Assembly (NCBI RefSeq): GCF_005239225.2
Contig: NC_133289.1
Coordinates: 12,260,889 to 12,324,888, forward strand
Reading direction: 5' to 3'
Origin: Populus alba
Taxonomy: Eukaryota; Streptophyta; Magnoliopsida; Malpighiales; Salicaceae
DNA: 64,000 nucleotides
A model generated the notes under the pieces. That model was not told where the DNA came from. It ran no database searches and saw only the letters and a list, made by a program, of their open reading frames with translations. This document shows positions 58,301 through 64,000 of this stretch, one piece after another (positions within the stretch are counted from its first letter, which is position 1; every line of letters starts with the position of its first letter). The position numbers and the translations under genes are program-made.

Positions 58301-59344
58301 TCTCCCATGTAACAGAGCAATTCTTGTTCTTTATAATGGTAAAATCAAGAGAAATAATTATAGTAACTGATGGGTATTTACAGAAAATCAATGATATGCA
58401 ACAAAATTGTAATAGATATTATCAATTGCATGGTATCCTCTTTTCCACCAAAGGGAAATGTGGGTTACAATCTGCAAGCATGAGTATGCTACTAAAAATT
58501 CCATGAAAAACTAATACAATCCACACTAGAAACCTTAAATCCCAGGTACCAAATGCATGGAATATTATGAAATACAAGCACTGCTTCCCTCTAGACTTCA
58601 CCAACTTGACCATAATTGAAAGGTTGAACCAGAGTAGGAGCCAAAAGAGCATCGGGTAAAACTTAATTTCATGTGTCCATATAAACTTAAGTATGTATTG
58701 ATGCATCTGTTAGATCATAACTCAATGTGTTCTAATAGCAGAAACCTTAGGTCTTTGAAAATTCAAACCAAACTGATCGTTTAAGTTGAAGTGATAAGGA
58801 CTCCCACAACAAATTTCATGGGGGGCACTGTGTAAATAAGACTAGAGCTTAATCCATTACACCAACAAATTAAATTAGTAGCGGCTCCTAAATGTAGCAA
58901 ATTCTTTTACTGTAGATTTTTCTAGCAGTCAATAACTAATAAAGTATCATCGCTACTACATGACCAGAGGTGCACAGCTAAAAGAAATAAAAAAATAAAA
59001 AGGAAAGAAAATATACATTCTAGCATTTCCAAAAGATGAGCTAAAATGGGGAGTACCTTATCAAAGCCTGAAGCTCAAGGTAGTGCTGAGTACATTGATC
59101 AACAACTTGATTAAACAAATCTTCCTACAAAACAAGATCACATCACTTAAATAACATATATTGTTACAATAACAGATGAACTAATCCAAACCACTTCTTG
59201 CCCAATAAAATTGTCACAGAAAATAGGTAATTGAATATGCCATAAAATAAAACAAAAAACTTTGCTCACATTGAAAAGTTGAAGCTGTCCCTTTTCACCA
59301 TTGGCAAGGTCTTTAATTAGTTCATATCCCTTTCTCGCATACAT
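55363..59344 (-). CDS. PSF1: GINS complex subunit PSF1, 201 aa, six coding exons
   Basis: Coding exons 59344-59270, 59124-59057, 57977-57864, 57749-57578, 55636-55487 and 55389-55363 join in phase to 202 codons. PSF1 is one of four GINS subunits; GINS binds CDC45 and the MCM2-7 helicase to form the active replicative helicase in the nucleus. The protein starts MYARKGYELIKDLANGEKGQ, has the hallmark RNADHYGALIHHLSLIRNKR, the helical NRAEIIQSFAWKVG, and the C-terminal VDMVPPKDPYIKVRVLDD, ending HSMHFLKRTDAE...MEELTG. The length equals that of plant orthologues (about 202 aa). The final coding exon is only 27 nt, supported by acceptor TTGATCAACAG and by family ending. A leader intron precedes the ATG. 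Intron 4 (55637-57577) carries a tandem duplication. Confidence 0.95.
55949..56156. repeat. Tandem duplication, period 112 bp, in PSF1 intron 4
   Basis: Two nearly identical copies of about 97 bases (from AAGCTCTAATAG and AAGCTCCAATAG to GGCAGGGAAACCCTTA) are separated by an A-run at 56046-56059. Differences seen: CTAATAGG/CCAATAGT, TTTTTTT/TTTGCTTT and GTCAGGTC/GTCACGTC. Confidence 0.9.
56160..57577. other. Rest of PSF1 intron 4
   Basis: 56165-56700 is AT-rich with GAAAA-type motifs of a common plant foldback family. A short frame at 56880-57077 is not supported as an exon: PSF1 is complete without it. Confidence 0.4.
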
Positions 59345-59900
59345 TTCCCTCAAACTATCAGAAAAGAAAACACTTGACCTAAAAGCAAAAGGGAAAACAA
59401 AATCCTTCCTCACTTAATTTTTTAGTATATGAATTAATGAGAATCTTTCAATCCCTCATAAACCCAAAAAGAAAAAAAAATGTACACATATAACATCAAT
59501 AAAAGCTTCACATAAACAGAGAAATAATCTTGGGAAAGAAATCCCATTTTTATAGAATGAAAAAGGCAACAGTGCTAGAAAATTAGAGAAAATGGAGAAA
59601 TGGGTTTCTGACAGTGCCTTTTTTGGTGTTTGGTTGGAGAGAAAACGAACATAGTTTTGGCCCCATTGTGTTCAATTGAAAACTAAAAAGAAAGAGATTA
59701 ACTTTTCATAAATTGCAAATAGTAAGTTTGGAAAAAAGAAAACCCATTCAGAAACCCAAAAACGAGAAATAACACACCTCAACGTGGGTAATCTGGCCGG
59801 CGGAGGGAGCCGGATTGCTGTGCGTCAGATTGGCAAGGAGAGGGAGTGGGGGAAGAGACAGGTACAGTGAGAGGGATGGAGAAAAAGAGCTGCTTCTTTT
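59345..59900 (-). promoter_or_regulatory. PSF1 leader: non-coding first exon and leader intron
   Basis: An acceptor (TCTGATAG) at 59356-59357 lies 11 bases before the ATG. A matching donor (GAG|GTGTGT) is at 59771-59777, next to a GC-richer, pyrimidine-rich tract at 59779-59900 that looks like a 5' UTR. A GGCGCGTCAAA-like sequence (complement near 59918-59930: TTTGACGCGCC) resembles an E2F site, as expected for a replication gene. Confidence 0.6.
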
Positions 59901-59917
59901 GAAACAACTGAAAAACT

Positions 59918-59931
59918 GGCGCGTCAAATGT
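59918..59931 (-). promoter_or_regulatory. Possible E2F-type site upstream of PSF1
   Basis: The plus strand reads CTGGCGCGTCAAAT. GGCGCG is close to the E2F core TTTSSCGC. GINS and MCM genes in plants are commonly E2F-regulated; this assignment is by position and partial match only. Confidence 0.4.
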
Positions 59932-60179
59932 CCCTCGCAGAGCGGTTTATCCTAGCTTTTTTCAGGGGGGATAAATCCGAGTAATTTGAAAGTGCTCCAA
60001 AAATAATTACATGACAAATCGGCATAACGGTGGCGGGAATAAAAAAACCAGAGATGCATATCATTAACATTAACATTAACATTTAACAATTATTCACATA
60101 TTAACATTTAAAAAAAAAAACTAAAAGAGATGTATCTTTTACCATGCATTACCATATAAAATATTATTTATTATAATAA

Positions 60180-60770
60180 TATTTTTTTAATTTTAGTTTT
60201 CAATATTTGAATTATTAAAGATTAAATTTTATAATTTGTTATGGTTTATTTTTTAATAATAATAATAAAAAAGAGATAGTGCTTCACAAAATAATATTCA
60301 TTGCAGTAATGTTTTTTTCTTTAAATATATTTTTGAATTTTATCTTTTAATATTTGAGTTATTAGATATTAAACTTTATGATTTGTTATGATTTATTTTC
60401 TATAAAGTCATCTCAATCTTATGATTTGTGTCGCGGATTTGATAGGTTAACCCGGTTAACTAGAGTTTTTTTTTTTTAATTGGCTTTTTTTTATTACATT
60501 ATTTAACATTGAGTTGATTAAAAATTAGACTTTATAATTTGTTTTTATTTTCTTCTATGAGGTTATTCTGATCTTATGACATGAGTTTTGCGAGTTAACA
60601 TGGATAAACTCGAGTTGTTTATTGTGTCCTTTTTTATACTTATTTTTTTTAATTTCATCATTCAATAATGGATTGATTGAAAATTGAGCTTCACAATATA
60701 TTCTGATTTGTTTTTTATATGGTTATCGCAATCTTATAGAGAATATCAAATTTAAACATTAATGAAAAAT
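60180..60770 (+). repeat. Minisatellite copy, same family as 20095-20985
   Basis: Anchors near 60411 (CTTATGATTTGTGTCGCGG..., GGTTAACCCGGTTAAC), 60562 (CTTATGACATGAG...) and 60723 repeat with intervening CATCATTCAATAATGGATTGATTG-like phrases. Confidence 0.65.
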
Positions 60771-60839
60771 CAATAAAATACCAAATTTAACAAAATATAA
60801 ATAATCATTATATAATAAAAAAACCCCAAAAGGATCAAG

Positions 60840-62450
60840 GTTGTGTACAATGCTAAGGGGGTGGGGGGCTAAGGCCTAAACATTGAGGCTAGGCTCCTCT
60901 ATGAGGTAAACTTCATGTTAGACAATTGAAACTCTAGTAGGGAAGATATCAACGAAGTCAAACACGGGGACAAGATGGAATGCAACATAAAGTCCATTTA
61001 AATTCCCTTTCACAGGTTAAAAAAATACAAGTTGGACATGGAAAAGAAAATCTTGTCTCTAACTATCTCGGTTAGTTATGTAGACCCTGCAAACATCTCT
61101 TGGAGCTCCTCGGGAGAGTTCCTTATAGTTTATCCTTATACGAGACCTCTAGGCTTCCTTTCTAGCTGTAAGGAGCTCAGCCTTTAAAGCCTCATGAGAT
61201 GCCCTCATCTCAGTCATTCCTTGTTTCAGAAAAGCTATTTCAATATGAGTTATACGGAGCTCCCTTTTATTTCAGCTAAAGAACCTAATCTCTCATGTCG
61301 TCCATCAACATTGTATAGGCTATCTTGAGCTCTTTCAGCTTAGCCTCCACAACAACCTTCTCAACCTTAGCCTTTGATGAGCAATCTGGTTTGCCTTGTG
61401 CTTGATGATGACCTCTCTCACTTGGCTCCTCTCAAATTGCCAACGTCTATTAAAGTGGGCACATAACATGAAAGTCTGACAAAGATAAATGATGATTGTT
61501 AAAAACAATAAAAATAAAACAAAATAATAAGATCAGAAAAATATCATATTTTCTTACATGGAGGGCATTTGTCCAATAAAAGGCAAAAAATGATTGTAGC
61601 TCTTATCAGACATCACTTAGATGTTTAAAGGAATAGTCAAAAACCTTTTTAGGCTTCTCACCACCTCTAAGCCATTGACCCCAAGACTGGATCTCCTACC
61701 AAGGATAACCTTTATGGTCCATGTTTCCTCTTAGTTTAAGGTAGGGAAAGTGTAATGGGCTTGATTAAGGATGAAGTTGGCAAAAATATCCTAGAGCCAA
61801 GGTTGTTCAACTCCTAGAAGAGCACCATACGCAAAATTCCAGTAGCCAAAGAGGTCATTAACTACAACATCAGCCTCTTATAGGGGTAAAGACCCTTCGT
61901 CTCTTAAAGTAGGCAACAACACTCACAATGACTTTAAGAAGGGTCAACTATGTTGGACCCCTGGCTAGGGAAGAACGAATTCCCCCACTAGCTCTTATAT
62001 CCACCTCTACAAAAATAATGCCCCCTATCATTATCACATTAGTGGTGACAAGAAGCTCACCTGTATTGATGAGGTCGTTTTTCATATTTGTTTCAGTTCT
62101 AACTCTAGACAAGTTAAGGGATGAAGTTGCCCTCCCAAACATAAACCCTATTGAAAACTCTTTTTGCCCTTTAGTTGTTAACCCTACACAAAAACAAAGT
62201 CAAAGAAGAATATTTAGATGCACAAAACAAATATAAGAAGTTGTTTACTTTACAATAGGGTTTGATAAATGCTATTTGGCCATCTCATTGATCTCGTATT
62301 CAGTTAAGGTCTGTGCCAACATGGCATATGTCTCTTTCCTAGTCGAGCTCATATGGGGACTGATGTTCATTTCAATAAGGGGCAATCTCTAGTAGTGGGC
62401 ATAACCTTAGATCTCTATCATCTCATCTCTTGAATTGATCGTCTTATTAC
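60840..62450 (-). mobile_element. Eroded transposon fragment, retroelement gag-like on the minus strand
   Basis: Composition changes sharply from AT-rich flanks to about 45% GC at 60840. On the minus strand, broken frames give coiled-coil-like phrases (TEMRASHEALKAELLTARKE near 61180-61230, then ELQEMFAGST near 61110) and, further upstream, SLNLSRVRTETNMKNDL (about 62100). This pattern (charged helices, then QEMF/EFKxSxEF-like) is common in plant retroelement gag ORFs. Stops break every frame. The assignment is tentative. Confidence 0.45.
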
Positions 62451-63620
62451 ATCATATTATTGTTCATATATAAACAAAATTTATGGGCTATAAATATCTC
62501 ATGAACCATCAAAGTTTAAGATTCACAATTTTCATTTTCAATAAAAATATATTTTTAATTTCAAGGCACTAAAAACAAACAGTTTTGTTTTTAACAATAA
62601 ATACTAATTTTCTCATTTATTATAATAATTTGCTTAAAGATCATTGATTTTATTATATAGAGATCCCAAAATCCCACGAAAATAAACTGTTGTAAGGTTA
62701 GAACTTTCTATCACAAGTTACAAGTTTCTTAAACAATAAAGACTTGAGTATCTTACTAAAACATGTGAACAACCCATAATCCAATCACTAAAAACCTGCC
62801 TTTGAAATTTGTAGCCTCATTAAAGTTCAAATTGAGCGTGTTTTCAAAGTCTTCAAACGGGGGCGTCCTTCAATCCCTCGTGGACCATCGTTTTCCAACC
62901 TAAACCATAATGCTGCAATGGAAAGCATTTTTATTATATATGTTTATAGATTCCGCCGTATCGCTGAAAAGTCTTCTCTTTGGTCACTCTACTACGTCTC
63001 CTCTCGATGCTACTATTTTGCAAGGGATTCTAGCAAAGTCTGCATTATCTTCTCAGATATATTTATTTTTCAATGTATAACTTAATAGTGATCGGTTGTT
63101 TTTAGTATTCGGAGGAAGAAGAAGAAGTAGATTTTAATAAGAGATTCATCTTGAGACAAGAGGCAAACTTAAGCATCGGTTATATGAAATATAAAAAAGC
63201 TCCTTTTCTCCGTATAAATAACAACAACTTAAGACAATTTATAACTAATTTAATAGAGATTAGTTTTTTTTGATGTATTGAAGTTAAAGATAATTTTTTT
63301 AAAAAATATATAAAAAAATATTTTAAAAATTAATTATTATTGCAATCCCAAATACCGCATTAAACAAAATAAACCATAGCAAAAAAAGATTTATACCATG
63401 TCGAATAACTGGCTTTGTATTATATATAGAAGGCAGAAGCAGATCAATAAATTCAGAGTTGAGAGAAAGAGCTTATGATTCACCACACCATCTCCTGCGA
63501 CAACCTCCCTCGGTTTCAGGCTACTTTGATAAAAATTAAAATTCCTGTCTTTCTTGTTCGTCAGTGATCATAAAATCCCAATCCCAATCATTCTTAGTCA
63601 TCCATAAATCTCTTTTTGTT
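62451..63620. other. Intergenic and promoter of the Asn/Ser-rich gene
   Basis: AT-rich to 62640; then mixed sequence without a gene. 63260-63370 has a diverged copy of the TTGATGTATTG dispersed element. 63420-63620 includes a TATATATA box-like run (63421-63428) about 190 bases before the ATG, a plausible promoter and 5' UTR. Confidence 0.45.
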
Positions 63621-64000
63621 ATGGCTCACCACTCTCACCACCATAACCATAACTCAGCAAGCGATGGCGTTTCTCAAAGAGTTAACAGCCCTCGTTTCTC
63701 AGGTCCAATAACTCGCCGTGCTCAATCTTTCAAGCGCAACAACACCAGTTCTAACAACAACAATAATGCCGGCAACACCAACAGCAGCAACATTGGTAGC
63801 AACAACGTTAGTAACGGTAACAGTAACAATAGTAGTCTTAGCCCCCATCTTGAGATTGATCTCCCCATAAACTCTCCTAGATCTGAAACCATTGATGGGT
63901 TTGAAAGGGAAAGTCACAGCAGGCAGAATCTGAGCCAAAGAGTTCACGGGGGTGTGGTTAGGATTTTGACAAATAAGAAAGGTAGTATTGGATCTGTGAT
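63621..64000 (+). CDS. N-terminal fragment of an Asn/Ser-rich protein, runs off the window
   Basis: The ATG at 63621 opens a frame that stays open for 126 codons to the edge. The protein starts MAHHSHHHNHNSASDG, continues RVNSPRFSGPITRRAQSFKR, then an Asn/Ser/Gly tract (about residues 46-76), LSPHLEIDLPINSPRSETI and finally RVHGGVVRILTNKKGSIGSV. No signal peptide or membrane segment is seen yet. The SPRFSGPxTRRAxSFKR phrase recalls a plant family with a basic N-terminus followed by a membrane helix, but I cannot name it with confidence. Codon use and absence of stops in a GC-neutral stretch support a real gene. Confidence 0.7.
   Translation, partial: MAHHSHHHNHNSASDGVSQRVNSPRFSGPITRRAQSFKRNNTSSNNNNNAGNTNSSNIGSNNVSNGNSNNSSLSPHLEIDLPINSPRSETIDGFERESHSRQNLSQRVHGGVVRILTNKKGSIGSV

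Noticed and set aside
61928..62236. 102-codon plus-strand frame
   Set aside because: Probably the antisense of a degraded minus-strand transposon frame; no domain seen.
1..64000. tRNA, rRNA and organelle-derived DNA
   Set aside because: No cloverleaf with a T-loop of the GGTTCGAATCC type and no rRNA-like or organelle gene was noticed on reading; a covariance search was not possible.

Overview
The window is nuclear DNA from a flowering plant, most probably a poplar or willow relative (Salicaceae). The evidence is the intron-rich plant genes, the AT-rich intergenic DNA, and several dispersed repeats whose consensus words (a 'TTGATGTGCTGATATC' end and a 'CTCATRACCCGGGTC...GGTTAACCC' minisatellite) I associate with Populus. 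The genus is an inference from memory; the plant origin is plain from the genes.

Layout: (1) 1-1625 (+) is the 3' end of an aleurain-like vacuolar cysteine protease gene. (2) 3615-5252 (-) is a single-exon P-class pentatricopeptide repeat gene. (3) 7417-19781 (-) is a complete 15-exon gene for an LRR plus tubulin-tyrosine-ligase-like protein of the TTLL12 type; its 6.6-kb intron 9 holds a nearly full-length but broken Ty1/copia element (10068-15009) in the opposite orientation. (4) 19.8-31 kb has no gene: a minisatellite, an eroded second copia element (about 23.2-26.0 kb), a triplet-rich tract and, inside it, a nearly perfect 406-bp palindrome. (5) 31078-35967 (+) is a small uncharacterised plant gene (possibly ORG4-like) with a GC-AG intron and a repeat-filled 3-kb last intron. 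(6) 36-41.5 kb is repeat-rich intergenic DNA with a TIR-type element. (7) 41597-43988 (+) is a nine-exon GNAT acetyltransferase gene. (8) 44626-45630 (-) is a Ty3/gypsy chromovirus remnant. (9) 46171-53039 (-) is a six-exon RAD7-like leucine-rich-repeat gene, with a TRIM-like miniature LTR element in intron 1. (10) 55363-59344 (-) is the GINS subunit PSF1 gene, including a 27-nt last coding exon and a leader intron. (11) 59.9-63.6 kb is minisatellite plus an eroded transposon fragment. (12) 63621 to the edge (+) is the start of an Asn/Ser-rich protein gene that runs off the window.

The genes are not an operon or a pathway. PSF1 (replication initiation) and the RAD7-like protein (possible DNA-damage recognition or ubiquitin ligase adaptor) both relate to DNA metabolism, but they are ordinary independent plant genes. 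PPR, ORG4-like, GNAT and RAD7-like match, from memory, the gene order around Arabidopsis At2g06000-At2g06040, so part of the window looks like an ancient collinear block. I found no convincing new multi-gene system. The most interesting signals are an apparent loss of a conserved metal-binding Asn in the TTLL12-like protein, the palindrome, the TRIM-like element and a foldback just past the TTLL12-like gene. All exon coordinates were assigned by eye from frame, homology and splice sites.
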